This document shows, piece after piece, positions 48,720 to 57,911 of a DNA stretch of 64,000 nucleotides. The position numbers and the translations under genes were made by a program. Origin of the DNA: Lachnospiraceae bacterium (GTDB taxonomy: Bacteria > Bacillota > Clostridia > Lachnospirales > Lachnospiraceae); the NCBI GenBank assembly GCA_024682075.1, contig JAIKZQ010000017.1, positions 1-64,000 of the forward strand, written 5' to 3'. Under the pieces are notes generated by a model. The model was not told the origin of the DNA. It saw only the letters and a list, made by a program, of their open reading frames with translations, and did no database searches. Position 1 is the stretch's first letter. Every line of letters starts with the position of its first letter.

Positions 48720-49771
48720 ATGAGCTTTACGATCTCAAGGTCAGGTCTTTCGGCAAGATTAAGGATCATGTTGCCTAAATTTCTGAGAGTCGGCCTTGAA
48801 TAAGGATTTTTGTTGATCAGCATGACTTCCCATTCGGTTCCGTCATTAAGCTGCACGGTAGTACCGATCTGTGCCTCGGAGATTCTTTCGATCAGAGGCA
48901 TCAGAATGGACGAATCATATTTCTCTATGCTTTTTTCAAAGCTTCCGATTATCTGAAGCGGAGTGAAAGCGGGGCGGAATGCTCTCGGAGAAGCCATCGC
49001 AATATAGGTATCAACTATTGAAAGATACCTTGCATATTCATTGATCTTATCGCCCTTCAACTGAACGGGATAACCGCTGCCGTCCATTTTCTCATGATGC
49101 ATTAATATGCATTTCTTGATATCATCGCTCAGAGCGGTATCATTCATGACCAGCTTATAACCGATCAGGGTATGCTGCTTGACGAGAGCAAATTCACTGT
49201 CCGAAAGCTTGCCGGGTTTCCAGAGTATCTCGGTAGGGATCTTCCATTTTCCGATGTCATAATAGAATCCGCAAAGGATGAGTGTTCTTTTTTTATCCTC
49301 GGGAAGAGTGAGCCAGTTGGCAAATGCACCGCACAGAAGAGCTGCATTGAAAGACTGGGTATATGTAAGCTCGTCCTCATTGGGCATCATGTTATAAATG
49401 AAATCAAGAAGCTGCTTCTCGCTTTTTACGGCTGAATAGCAGTCATTGAATATGTCTATCAGATTCTGAGTGGGGATTGAGAAATTTGTGCCGAGATAAG
49501 AGAGCATTATGCCCTTATATCTGGTCAGGCAGTCATTGTATTTTTGCTTAAAAAACTGAAAATCCTTATCGAACTGAATGCGCTCATTGTGGGTCTTTGC
49601 ATAGTCGACATTTTCCATTATCGTCACAGCAATGACATCATAATGCTCCAATTTGTCGATCACAGCCTGTGTGACCTTGGTGCCGCAATTAAAAATGACC
49701 CTGCCGGCGGCTTCGACCGGTTCGGCTAGCTCCATTCCTTCTTTCAGCTCCATCCTGGATATAGTCTTCAT
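48716..49771 (-). CDS. Degenerate HD-GYP domain protein
   Basis: The product has 351 residues. HD-GYP proteins normally hydrolyse cyclic di-GMP. Here the metal-binding pattern is damaged: the first His (usual H-S) is Q139 in YTQSFNAAL, and the HD pair is Y171-D172 in FYYDIGKWKIP. The later parts are kept: H200, H225, H226, D230 and GSGYP (HHEKMDGSGYP), and D254. It is therefore probably not a normal phosphodiesterase and may only bind a nucleotide or partner. An N-terminal segment (1-110) carries no known domain. GGGGAG precedes the ATG on the minus strand. Confidence 0.85.
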   Translation of the reverse strand: MKTISRMELKEGMELAEPVEAAGRVIFNCGTKVTQAVIDKLEHYDVIAVTIMENVDYAKTHNERIQFDKDFQFFKQKYNDCLTRYKGIMLSYLGTNFSIPTQNLIDIFNDCYSAVKSEKQLLDFIYNMMPNEDELTYTQSFNAALLCGAFANWLTLPEDKKRTLILCGFYYDIGKWKIPTEILWKPGKLSDSEFALVKQHTLIGYKLVMNDTALSDDIKKCILMHHEKMDGSGYPVQLKGDKINEYARYLSIVDTYIAMASPRAFRPAFTPLQIIGSFEKSIEKYDSSILMPLIERISEAQIGTTVQLNDGTEWEVMLINKNPYSRPTLRNLGNMILNLAERPDLEIVKLI

Positions 49772-49891
49772 ATTCTCCCCAACTGAATTACAGATTTTTA
49801 TAGATTAAATAATAAATATTTATGCATTGCATGTCAATGAATGTTAATGCTCATATGGGTGAATTGAGGATTTTGTGATATATTGATAAAT

Positions 49892-50227
49892 ATGAAAATA
49901 TTCAGGGATAAAATCGAGCTGGATTACCGCCCTAAACTGTATCTCTCAGATGCACTCATGGGCAGGGATCTTACAAGGATAAAGAGGAACATTGCCAGAG
50001 GCAAGGGTTCCTGCTCGGTGATACTTATCTCGGATAATGATAACGACCAGTTTGACATTGTGACTCCCTTTCAGCTGAAACTCCCCGTCTGGGAAGGCAA
50101 AAAGCCCGTTGTTGCGGGTATAGCGGACGGAAAAGAAGATGCTGAAGCACTTGTGATGAAGATAATATCGGATTGTCTCAAATCAAGAGGTGATCTGAAA
50201 CTCAAGGAATATATATGCTCCCTGTGA
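49892..50227 (+). CDS. Small hypothetical protein
   Basis: The product has 111 residues from ATG 49892 (TTG 49883 is possible; neither has a clear ribosome site). It has no signal peptide or membrane span. The sequence starts KIFRDKIELDYRPKLYLSD and contains an Arg/Lys-rich segment RIKRNIARGKGSC. No family was recognised. It overlaps the DUF2953 gene by 13 bases and so belongs to the DUF2953-GerW-J-protein cluster. Confidence 0.7.
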   Translation: MKIFRDKIELDYRPKLYLSDALMGRDLTRIKRNIARGKGSCSVILISDNDNDQFDIVTPFQLKLPVWEGKKPVVAGIADGKEDAEALVMKIISDCLKSRGDLKLKEYICSL

Positions 50228-51183
50228 TACTGACAATTCTAAAGATTATAGGTATTGTCCTCCTTGCGCTTGTCATTTTTGTGCTTGCAAGTGTCATTGT
50301 CGCGCTGGTGTATCCTTTCACTTATCGCCTGAAGGCAGTCAAGACCGAGGGCGGCAAGCTGACTGCGATGTTCAGGCTTTCGTATTTTCTCGGGATATTC
50401 AGGCTTTTAGCCCGGTATGAAGACTGTCTGACGGTGAAGTTCAAGATCTTTTGTTTTACGATGTTTTCCGTTAAGATCCCGGATAAAGATGACGGGGATT
50501 CCGATGAAGAGATAGATCTCAGCGAGCTGGATGAAGCAATAGAAGAAGAGTTCGCCGCGAAAGAGAAGCCCGATGCGGATACATCCGAAGAAGATGCAAA
50601 CGGGCCTGAAGAAGACACGGACAACGACTCTGACCACGATTCGGATGACGGATCAGACCTGATCGAAGAAGATTCCGCAGATACGGAAGAAGAGTCCGAT
50701 GAAGAGGAAGACTCGGTCTTTGATAAGATAAAATTCAAGTTTTCCGAGATTTATGATAAAATAGATAAGGTACGTTCCGAGATCAGATATTATTATAATA
50801 TCTACAATTCGAACGAAGGCAAAAATGCCCTGTATGTCCTGAAAAAACGTCTGATCAGAATATTAAAAAAGATTCTTCCACGGAAGGTAAGCGCAAATTT
50901 CCGGTTTGGTTTTGATTCTCCCGACCTTACCGGAAAGGCATACGGCATATATTGCATGATCTCGGACAGGTTCACCAAAGGATCGGAAGTGACCCCTGAT
51001 TTCGAGAATAAAGTATTCGAAGGCAAAGTCGTTGCCAAAGGGTATTTTAATCTTTGGGGAATACTGTTTAATGCAGCATGCATAGTGCTGAATCGAAATG
51101 TACTTAAGATAATCAAGTCGGTCAAAAAGCACAGTCATAAAAAGACTGAGGAAATCAGCGAAGAAACAGAAAAGGCCGCTTGA
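50215..51183 (+). CDS. DUF2953 domain membrane protein (YtfI-like)
   Basis: The product has 322 residues. Residues about 3-33 form an N-terminal hydrophobic anchor, then a DUF2953-type start (FRLSYFLGIFRLL.RYED). A strongly acidic Asp/Glu/Ser insert lies at about 90-165, and the C-terminal half carries family features (FRFGFDSPDLTGKAYG). In Bacillus the ytfI homologue precedes ytfJ, as here. Its role is unknown. Confidence 0.85.
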   Translation: MLPVILTILKIIGIVLLALVIFVLASVIVALVYPFTYRLKAVKTEGGKLTAMFRLSYFLGIFRLLARYEDCLTVKFKIFCFTMFSVKIPDKDDGDSDEEIDLSELDEAIEEEFAAKEKPDADTSEEDANGPEEDTDNDSDHDSDDGSDLIEEDSADTEEESDEEEDSVFDKIKFKFSEIYDKIDKVRSEIRYYYNIYNSNEGKNALYVLKKRLIRILKKILPRKVSANFRFGFDSPDLTGKAYGIYCMISDRFTKGSEVTPDFENKVFEGKVVAKGYFNLWGILFNAACIVLNRNVLKIIKSVKKHSHKKTEEISEETEKAA

Positions 51184-51201
51184 ATACGGAGAGGATAAAG
51201 A

Positions 51202-51597
51202 ATGTCCGATATTGAAAAGAAAGAGATCGTAGACTCCCTGATCGGAGGCATGGATTCAATACTTTCATCCAAGACTGTTGTGGGCAATCCCGTTACCATC
51301 GGCGATACCACGATCATACCTTTGGTGGATGTGTCTTTCGGTCTTGCTGCCGGAGGCGGAAACGAAAAGAGGAATTTCTCCAAGAATTCATCAGCCGGCG
51401 GAATGGGCGGAAAAGTCTCACCCAATGCCATAATTGTCATAAAAGACGGAACGACCAGATTGTTATCGGTCAAGAACCAGGATTCCATCACCAAGATAAT
51501 GGACATGGTGCCCGAAGTCATACACAGGATCTCCAAGGACAAAAAGGGCGGCCCCGAAGATGATGAGATAAGGGATGCTGCATTCCCCGAAGAGTGA
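51202..51597 (+). CDS. gerW: GerW family sporulation protein (YtfJ)
   Basis: The product has 131 residues. GGAGAGG precedes the ATG. The segments GNPVTIGDTTIIPLVDVSFG and GGMGGKVSPNAIIVI are characteristic of GerW/YtfJ, a protein needed for spore germination in Bacillus but also present in non-spore-forming relatives. It sits after the DUF2953 gene in the usual order. Whether this organism forms spores cannot be judged from the window. Confidence 0.9.
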   Translation: MSDIEKKEIVDSLIGGMDSILSSKTVVGNPVTIGDTTIIPLVDVSFGLAAGGGNEKRNFSKNSSAGGMGGKVSPNAIIVIKDGTTRLLSVKNQDSITKIMDMVPEVIHRISKDKKGGPEDDEIRDAAFPEE

Positions 51598-51634
51598 AGC
51601 CTGCTATCTGCGCAGTCAATACGGGAGCTTTTGC

Positions 51635-52198
51635 ATGATAGACTGGGAAGATATTGTTCAAAGCGATAATGAGGATGAATTAAAGAAGCTGAAACTGTTT
51701 CTTTTTCAGGAAAACCTGCGTATCGATGCTGAGAAGCAAAAGATAGCTTCCGAAAAAGAAGAACTGAAAAAGCTTCAGGATTCATTCATGAAAGACAGGG
51801 TCAGCCTTCGCGATGAGCTGAATGAGCTGAACAGAAAGACAACAGCCGAAAGACAGCGGCTCAAACAGGAAAATCTGTTTTTCGAGAAGAAAATGGAGAT
51901 CCTGAAAGACGGTTTCAGGTCGCTTGAAGAAGACAGACGTAAGTTTGAAAGGGAAAAAGAGGAGTTCGAATCAAGCAGAAGACTCGGAATGACTGAAATC
52001 GTGACTCCGGACCTGACAAAGCTTTCCGAATCCGATCTTGATTCCATCGCATCTGTCCTTTTCGCAGGAATAACAAGTCCGGGAGCATTAAAGAAGAGAT
52101 ACAAGGATCTGATCAAGATTTTCCATCCTGACAATCTGTGCGGTGATGAGAGACTGAGCAGGGCCATCAATAAGGAATACCACAGACTTAAGCAATAA
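51635..52198 (+). CDS. Coiled-coil protein with C-terminal J-like domain
   Basis: The product has 187 residues from ATG 51635, with GGAG upstream; the frame opens earlier at 51575 inside the gerW end. Residues about 20-115 form a charged coiled coil. The last 45 residues read like a J-domain core, with KKRYKDLIKIFHPDNL and the HPD motif at 164-166, followed by a helix. J-domains stimulate Hsp70 (DnaK). A C-terminal J-domain after a coiled coil is an uncommon order. The gene follows gerW by 37 bases. A membrane or Gly/Phe region is absent. Confidence 0.8.
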   Translation: MIDWEDIVQSDNEDELKKLKLFLFQENLRIDAEKQKIASEKEELKKLQDSFMKDRVSLRDELNELNRKTTAERQRLKQENLFFEKKMEILKDGFRSLEEDRRKFEREKEEFESSRRLGMTEIVTPDLTKLSESDLDSIASVLFAGITSPGALKKRYKDLIKIFHPDNLCGDERLSRAINKEYHRLKQ

Positions 52199-52200
52199 AA

Positions 52201-52232
52201 AAGGACAGGCACATCCGCCTGTCCTTAATTAA
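52201..52232. terminator. Bidirectional terminator
   Basis: AAGGACAGGC (52201-52210) pairs with GCCTGTCCTT (52217-52226) around ACATCC. An A-run precedes it and T-rich sequence follows, so it can serve both the J-protein gene and the convergent rpmB. Confidence 0.85.
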
Positions 52233-52240
52233 TTCACTTA

Positions 52241-52426
52241 TCAAGCACGCTCTACAGCATTGCTGCGAAGGCATCTGGAGCAGACATGCATTCTCTTGGG
52301 CTGTCCGTTAACCTTGCACTTTACGCTGAGCACGTTGGACTTCCAGATAGCATTTGATCTTCTGTGAGAGTGACTCACATTGTTTCCAAAATGGATTCCC
52401 TTGCCGCATACATCACACTTTGCCAT
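52241..52426 (-). CDS. rpmB: Ribosomal protein L28 (zinc-type)
   Basis: The product has 61 residues from the ATG at 52426 on the minus strand, with GGGAGGTG upstream. It is a protein of the large ribosomal subunit. Two CxxC pairs, C4/C7 (MAKCDVCGKG) and HVCSRC, mark the zinc-binding form. It is divergent from the yloU gene, the arrangement known from Bacillus. Confidence 0.96.
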   Translation of the reverse strand: MAKCDVCGKGIHFGNNVSHSHRRSNAIWKSNVLSVKCKVNGQPKRMHVCSRCLRSNAVERA

Positions 52427-52485
52427 ATTCTCACCTCCCGGCGTTATTATCAATAATCATAGTTGTTCTGAAACGCAACATATGT

Positions 52486-52514
52486 ATAATATCAAAGCCC
52501 TTTACATAATGCAA
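52486..52514 (-). promoter_or_regulatory. Promoter of rpmB
   Basis: On the minus strand, TTGCAT (52514-52509) and TATTAT (52491-52486) are 17 bases apart, with TGA before the -10. It lies about 60 bases upstream of the rpmB ATG. Confidence 0.65.
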
Positions 52515-52534
52515 GAAAAATATTTTTTTAATTT

Positions 52535-52563
52535 TTCCAAACCATCATTATTTATGTTATAAT
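52535..52563 (+). promoter_or_regulatory. Extended -10 promoter for the yloU-yloV genes
   Basis: TATAAT (52558-52563) is preceded by TGT, an extended -10; only a weak -35 (TTCCAA, 52535-52540) is present. It lies about 30 bases before the ATG at 52595. Confidence 0.6.
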
Positions 52564-52594
52564 CAAAAGCAGTTTGCGTAAAGGAGGAATTTAT

Positions 52595-52957
52595 ATGAAG
52601 AGCTCTTCCATGAATACACATATGGGTAACATAGTCGTGGACAACGATGTCATTGCTCAATATGCGGGCAGTGTTGCCATCGAGTGCATCGGCATTGTCG
52701 GAATGGCGGGCATCAGCATGCGTGACGGCATCGCCAAGATACTGCGTACTGAAAACCTTTCCCGTGGAATCGGTGTCAGACTCTCATCCGATCACAAGCT
52801 CATCCTTGATTTTCATGTGATCGTCGCATACGGTGTCAGCATCATGACCGTATCGGACAATCTTATTGAGAGCGTAAAATATAAGGTTGAAGAATTTACA
52901 GGACTTGACGTCGAAAAGATCAACATCTTTGTCGAAGGCGTCAGAGTGATCGACTAA
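52595..52957 (+). CDS. Asp23/Gls24 family protein (YloU)
   Basis: The product has 120 residues from ATG 52595 with AAAGGAGG seven bases upstream. The family is a small cytoplasmic or membrane-associated alkaline-shock type protein. Conserved parts are VVDNDVIAQYAGSVAIEC and HVIVAYGVSIMTVSDNLIES, and the ending VEKINIFVEGVRV. It is in the standard position between rpmB and the yloV gene. Confidence 0.93.
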   Translation: MKSSSMNTHMGNIVVDNDVIAQYAGSVAIECIGIVGMAGISMRDGIAKILRTENLSRGIGVRLSSDHKLILDFHVIVAYGVSIMTVSDNLIESVKYKVEEFTGLDVEKINIFVEGVRVID

Positions 52958-52970
52958 GGAGGATCTTTAA

Positions 52971-54626
52971 GTGGCAGTTAAGGAGATAGATGTAAAGCTC
53001 TTTGCCAAGATGTTTCTTGCGGGAGCCAAATATCTTGACAATAGTAAGGAAGAAATAAATGAACTGAACGTATTCCCCGTCCCCGACGGAGATACCGGCA
53101 CCAACATGACGATGACCATAATGTCAGCAGCCAAGGAAGTCAGGGACCTTGGTGAGAATCCTGAAATGAAGTCACTTTGCAAGGCAATGTCAGGCGGTTC
53201 CCTCAGAGGAGCCAGAGGTAATTCCGGAGTCATCCTTTCCCAGCTTCTCAGAGGTTTCACAAAGGCCGTAAGAGATGAACAGATCATCACGGTTCCTCTT
53301 TTCGGTGCGGCATGTACCAAGGCTGTTGAGACCGCTTATAAAGCGGTAATGAAGCCTACGGAAGGAACCATTCTTACCGTCGCAAGAGGAATGGGAGAGA
53401 AAGCAGCCGAGATGATCGAAGACGGTGCAGATGATTTCGATGTCATCATCCCCGCTCTTTGCGAGTACGGTGAGGCAGTTCTTGCCCAGACTCCCGAACT
53501 TCTTCCTGTACTCAAGCAGGCAGGAGTCGTTGATTCCGGCGGTGCGGGACTCATGAAAGTCATCCGCGGTGCACTCGACATGTATCAGGGTAAGGAGATC
53601 GATCTTACGATATCCGATGAGCCCATTGCCAAAGTTGATGATTCAAGACCTTCCAAGGCAGATGAGGTTTTGAAGAACATTTATCATACACAGATCAAGG
53701 CTATAGTAAGCAAGCCCATTAACAGCAAGCTCGAGTCCGATGTAAAGGCTTATCTTGCATCCATCGGTGAACTCAAGACTTTCACTTCAAACGGATCCGA
53801 GGTCACAATTGACATGAACACCGATGATCCCGGACTTGTTCTTCAGAAGGGCCTTAAATTAGGTATCCTTACCGATGTTAAGATCAACTGCAGATCAAGA
53901 CAGAATGCTGCTGAAGTTACCGATAACAAGGAGGCTGCACCCGCACCCGAGCCTCAGGGCGAGCCTTCGGAGTTCGGTTTTATTGCCGTAAGTGCAGGTG
54001 ATGGTCTTGCAGATATCTTCAGAAGCCTAGGTGTTAATTATGTTATTGAAGGCGGCCAGACCATGAACCCTTCAACGGCAGATATTCTTGATGCGATCGA
54101 GAAGGTAAATGCCAGGACCGTATTTGTCCTTCCCAATAACAAGAACATCATCATGGCTGCCAACCAGGCAAGAGACCTTTCAACCGACAAGGAAGTTCTC
54201 GTAATTCCTACCAAGACCATTCCTCAGGGAATAACCGCAGCGATCAATTTCAGCGAAGGCATTTCCGCTGATGAGAATGAACAGACAATGATAGAAGCGA
54301 TCGGAACGGTGAAGACCGGCGAGATCACTTATGCAGTAAGGGACACCAATATTGATGATCATGACATCAAGAAAGGTGACTATATGGGCATAGGAGACAA
54401 GAAGATCCTTGCTGTCGGAACGGATATGGACCAGGTTGTCATCGACATGCTTTCAGAGATGGTAGAGGATTCTTCGGAACTTATCAGCCTTTATTTCGGA
54501 TCGGATGTTCCCGAAGGAGATGCAATCGCTCTCAAGGATAAGATCTCCGGGAAGTTTACCGGACTCGATGTAGATATTCAGAACGGTGGTCAGCCTGTTT
54601 ACTATTACATTGTTTCTGTAGAGTAA
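52971..54626 (+). CDS. DAK2 domain protein, YloV/FakA-like
   Basis: The product has 551 residues and starts with GTG after AGGAGG. Residues 1 to about 205 are a dihydroxyacetone kinase L-type domain with the ATP/Mg motif FPVPDGDTGTNM and GGSLRGARGNSGVILSQ. The C-terminal part (about 230-551) is the DUF1949-type plus DegV-like region. Relatives are fatty acid kinases that phosphorylate fatty acids held by DegV-type proteins (FakB). A DegV gene lies nearby at 56855, which supports this role. Confidence 0.93.
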   Translation: MAVKEIDVKLFAKMFLAGAKYLDNSKEEINELNVFPVPDGDTGTNMTMTIMSAAKEVRDLGENPEMKSLCKAMSGGSLRGARGNSGVILSQLLRGFTKAVRDEQIITVPLFGAACTKAVETAYKAVMKPTEGTILTVARGMGEKAAEMIEDGADDFDVIIPALCEYGEAVLAQTPELLPVLKQAGVVDSGGAGLMKVIRGALDMYQGKEIDLTISDEPIAKVDDSRPSKADEVLKNIYHTQIKAIVSKPINSKLESDVKAYLASIGELKTFTSNGSEVTIDMNTDDPGLVLQKGLKLGILTDVKINCRSRQNAAEVTDNKEAAPAPEPQGEPSEFGFIAVSAGDGLADIFRSLGVNYVIEGGQTMNPSTADILDAIEKVNARTVFVLPNNKNIIMAANQARDLSTDKEVLVIPTKTIPQGITAAINFSEGISADENEQTMIEAIGTVKTGEITYAVRDTNIDDHDIKKGDYMGIGDKKILAVGTDMDQVVIDMLSEMVEDSSELISLYFGSDVPEGDAIALKDKISGKFTGLDVDIQNGGQPVYYYIVSVE

Positions 54627-54694
54627 ACCTCATTGCATAATATGTCATATTCCATAAGGTAGTTTGTTTATCTATATTAATCACTTTATAATCC

Positions 54695-54727
54695 AAAAGA
54701 AGGTTCAATATGAACCTTCTTTTATTT
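54695..54727 (+). terminator. Terminator after the yloV gene
   Basis: A 13-bp perfect stem pairs 54695-54707 with 54711-54723 around a 3-base loop, followed by T-rich sequence. Confidence 0.85.
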
Positions 54728-54747
54728 TGTAATGTCAGGTATATCCT

Positions 54748-56826
54748 ATGCTCACTAACGGAAACACGCCGGTTGAGGAACTGAAAGGTGTCGGTCCCAA
54801 GACTGCATCATATTTTCATAATATGAATATACTGACCACCTATGACCTGCTCAGGCATTTTCCCAGGACATACCTGGTCTTCGGAGGTCTGAAGAAGATC
54901 TCCGAATTAAAAGACGGAGAGATAGCTGCCGTCAGGGTGAAGGTTGATTCGGTCGGCAGTCTGAGGCGTGTCAAGAATAAGATGACGATCCTTCCCGTGG
55001 AAGTCAGCGATGAATCCGGCCATATGTGCATCAAGTATTTTAATATGCCCTTTATGGCCAAGGCACTCAGATGCGGTGCATATTATGTGTTCAGAGGCAG
55101 GGTGAAAGCCTCGGGCAGGGAATATACACTTGTTCAGCCGAGGAAATACGCATATGACGAATATGCCGAACTTTCCGGGATGTATCAGAGCATTTATCCG
55201 CTGTCCAAAGGACTGAAGAATTCACAGGTAGTAAAGGCTGTTCGTTCCGCACTCGATAAAGCGGATTTTACTGACGATTATCTCAGTGAAGAGATAAGAG
55301 AAAGATACGATCTTGCAGACAGCCGCAATGCGTACAGATACATTCATTTTCCGGAATCGGAAGAGCAGGCTGCTAAGGGCAGAAGAAGATTTGCTTTTGA
55401 TGAGCTTTTCTTTTTCATCATATATCTCAGGAAAAACAAGGATCTGATCACTGATTCGCCCAATACCTGTCCCATGATTGAATCGGCTGAAGTAAGCAGA
55501 TTTCTTGAAAAGCTTCCGTTCAGGCTGACAAAAGGACAAAGCAAGGCCGTAAAGGACATGCTGAGTGACATGTGCGGTCCTTCGATGATGAACAGACTCA
55601 TTCAGGGAGATGTCGGAAGCGGTAAGACCATAGTTGCCCTGACAGGACTTCTGAACGCTGTTGCATGCGGATATCAGGGAGCACTTATGGCACCAACCGA
55701 AGTGCTTGCCTCCCAGCATTTTAATACCGTCAGTGATCTTGTCAGAAAATACGACCTTCCTTTTAAGCCGGCATTGCTCACGGGTTCGGTAAGTGCATCT
55801 GCCAAAAAGAAGATCTACGAAAGCATTGCTTCGGGCGAGACTAATCTGATAATAGGAACTCACGCCCTAATACAGGATAAAGTCGAATATAAGAACCTCG
55901 GACTGGTCGTGACCGATGAGCAGCACAGATTCGGAGTAAGGCAAAGAGAGACTCTTGCAAAAAAAGGAATCGGTCCGCACGTACTTGTAATGAGTGCAAC
56001 GCCCATTCCCAGAACCCTTGCGATCGTGCTGTACGGAGACCTCAGCGTTTCCACGATAAAGGACATGCCTGAAGGCAGAAGCCCGATCAAAAGCTGTGTC
56101 GTCGGAGAAAGTTACAGGCCTTCTGCATATAAATTCATCAAAGATGAAATTGCAAAGGGCCATCAGATATATATAATCTGTCCGATGGTTGAATTCACGG
56201 ATGAAGAGGACGACGATCCGGAACTCAAGAATGTAGTAGGTTACAGTGAGCAGCTTAAGGAAGAGCTCGGTGACAGATACCGTATATCATATCTGCATGG
56301 CAGGATGAGACCTGCTGACAAGGACAACATCCTGACCGAATTTGCAGCAGGCAGCATAGACATCCTTATTTCTACAACTGTCATCGAGGTGGGCATCAAC
56401 GTTCCGAATGCCACGGTAATGATGGTTGAAAACTCCGAAAGGTTCGGGCTTTCACAGCTTCATCAGTTAAGAGGCCGTGTAGGAAGAGGCTCTGCCCAGG
56501 GATATGCGATATTCATGTCTGCAAAGACGGATGACAAGACGAAGGAAAGACTTGATATCCTGGGAAAGACGTGCGACGGTTTCGAGATCGCTTCTTATGA
56601 TCTTAAGACCAGGGGTCCCGGAGAATTGTTCGGTGTAAGACAGAGCGGAGATTTTGCATTCAGGGTTGCCGATGTGTTTGCTGATGCCGACCTTCTGAAT
56701 GCCGCATCCGAGCTGGCGGATGCCATCTTAAAAGAAGACAGGCATCTGAAGGATGATAAAAACAAACTTATAAAAGAAGAAGCAGAGCTTTTCGGCCGCA
56801 ACAATCTTGATTTCAGAACGATCTGA
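54748..56826 (+). CDS. recG: ATP-dependent DNA helicase RecG
   Basis: The product has 692 residues. RecG reverses stalled replication forks and branch-migrates junctions. Residues 1 to about 150 form the wedge/OB domain (PVEELKGVGPKTA at the start). The helicase core has Walker A GDVGSGKTIVAL, DEQHRFGVRQRE, MSATPIPRTLA, and the C-terminal motifs ISTTVIEVGINVPNA and QLHQLRGRVGRG. It lies between the yloV and degV genes. The ribosome site is weak. Confidence 0.97.
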   Translation: MLTNGNTPVEELKGVGPKTASYFHNMNILTTYDLLRHFPRTYLVFGGLKKISELKDGEIAAVRVKVDSVGSLRRVKNKMTILPVEVSDESGHMCIKYFNMPFMAKALRCGAYYVFRGRVKASGREYTLVQPRKYAYDEYAELSGMYQSIYPLSKGLKNSQVVKAVRSALDKADFTDDYLSEEIRERYDLADSRNAYRYIHFPESEEQAAKGRRRFAFDELFFFIIYLRKNKDLITDSPNTCPMIESAEVSRFLEKLPFRLTKGQSKAVKDMLSDMCGPSMMNRLIQGDVGSGKTIVALTGLLNAVACGYQGALMAPTEVLASQHFNTVSDLVRKYDLPFKPALLTGSVSASAKKKIYESIASGETNLIIGTHALIQDKVEYKNLGLVVTDEQHRFGVRQRETLAKKGIGPHVLVMSATPIPRTLAIVLYGDLSVSTIKDMPEGRSPIKSCVVGESYRPSAYKFIKDEIAKGHQIYIICPMVEFTDEEDDDPELKNVVGYSEQLKEELGDRYRISYLHGRMRPADKDNILTEFAAGSIDILISTTVIEVGINVPNATVMMVENSERFGLSQLHQLRGRVGRGSAQGYAIFMSAKTDDKTKERLDILGKTCDGFEIASYDLKTRGPGELFGVRQSGDFAFRVADVFADADLLNAASELADAILKEDRHLKDDKNKLIKEEAELFGRNNLDFRTI

Positions 56827-56854
56827 AAGAATCTTTTTTCTGGAGGGAGAATAA

Positions 56855-57721
56855 ATGTCTTTAAAAATAGCTGTTGTCACGGATTCCAACAGTTCAATGT
56901 CTGTTGAGGAAGCAAAGGAAAATGGGATCTACATGCTTCCTATGCCTTTTTTCATCGGAGGAAAGGAGTATCTGGACGGCATCAATCTGACTCATGAAGA
57001 ATTCTATGAGAGATTAAAGGGTGGCGAAGAGATCCATACAAGCCAGCCTTCTCCCGATGCTGTAATGAAGCTCTGGGATGAGCTCCTTGAAGAATATGAC
57101 GAGATAGTGCATATCCCCATGTCCAGCGGACTGTCCGGATCGACCGGCTCGGCATATCTTCTTGCACAGCATTATGATGACAAGGTTCAGGTCGTTGATA
57201 ATCAGAGGATATCGGTGACTTTAAGACAGTCATGCCTTGATGCGCTCGAACTTATCAAAAGAGGAATGAACGCCAGACAGATCAAGGAAGAGCTTGAGAG
57301 AGTCAAGTTTGAGAGCAGCATCTATATAATGATCGATACCCTTACTTATCTTAAGAAAGGCGGAAGACTCACTCCTGCCGTAGCTGCGATAGGAACCCTG
57401 CTCAGGATAAAACCCGTTCTGCAGATTCAGGGCGAAAAACTTGATTCATTTGCCAAGGTAAGAACTTCACAGGCCGGCAAAGAAGCAATGATCACTGCGA
57501 TCAAGAAGGATATGGAGACCAGATTCGGGTGCACCGAGAATTTCCATAATGTCCATCTCGAGATGGCCTATACATATGATCTTGAAGCCGCTGAAAAATT
57601 CAAGGAAGAGGTCAGTGCGGCCTTCCCCGGTTATGAAATCGTCATGAGGCCGCTTTCACTCTCAATCGCATGCCATATCGGTCCCGGAGCACTTGCGATA
57701 GCGGCTTCAAAGAAGATCTGA
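56855..57721 (+). CDS. DegV family fatty-acid-binding protein
   Basis: The product has 288 residues. DegV/FakB proteins bind one fatty acid in a deep pocket and present it to the kinase (FakA). TDSNSSMS at the start, then TSQPSP, PMSSGLSGS and the C-terminal HIGPGALAIA are family motifs. GGAGGGAG precedes the ATG. The yloV/FakA-like gene is close by. The specific fatty acid cannot be read from the sequence. Confidence 0.94.
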   Translation: MSLKIAVVTDSNSSMSVEEAKENGIYMLPMPFFIGGKEYLDGINLTHEEFYERLKGGEEIHTSQPSPDAVMKLWDELLEEYDEIVHIPMSSGLSGSTGSAYLLAQHYDDKVQVVDNQRISVTLRQSCLDALELIKRGMNARQIKEELERVKFESSIYIMIDTLTYLKKGGRLTPAVAAIGTLLRIKPVLQIQGEKLDSFAKVRTSQAGKEAMITAIKKDMETRFGCTENFHNVHLEMAYTYDLEAAEKFKEEVSAAFPGYEIVMRPLSLSIACHIGPGALAIAASKKI

Positions 57722-57772
57722 ATTTAAAAATCGTTTGTTATTGAAATTTTTCATTCATATATTTAACTACTC

Positions 57773-57801
57773 AAAATCCACTAAATATAGTGGATTTTTT
57801 G
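57773..57801 (+). terminator. Terminator after degV
   Basis: AAAATCCACTA (57773-57783) pairs with TAGTGGATTTT (57788-57798) around AATA, ending in T residues. Confidence 0.85.
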
Positions 57802-57830
57802 TTGTCTTTACTCTAAATATATGATAAGAT
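57802..57830 (+). promoter_or_regulatory. Promoter of the topoisomerase operon
   Basis: TTGTCT (57802-57807) and TAAGAT (57825-57830) are 17 bases apart, with TGA before the -10. It directly follows the upstream terminator and precedes the ATG at 57912 by about 80 bases. Confidence 0.65.
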
Positions 57831-57911
57831 GGAAAAGCCCAAAACGATTGTTCGGGGTACAGGGCTGGAAGCCGCATATTTTCTGCAATTCTGAATTCAT
57901 GAGGAGTTTTT

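Noticed and set aside
48700..48730. Possible terminator between the PBP and the HD-GYP gene
   Set aside because: The stop codons of the two convergent genes overlap by three bases and no hairpin with T-run is visible there.
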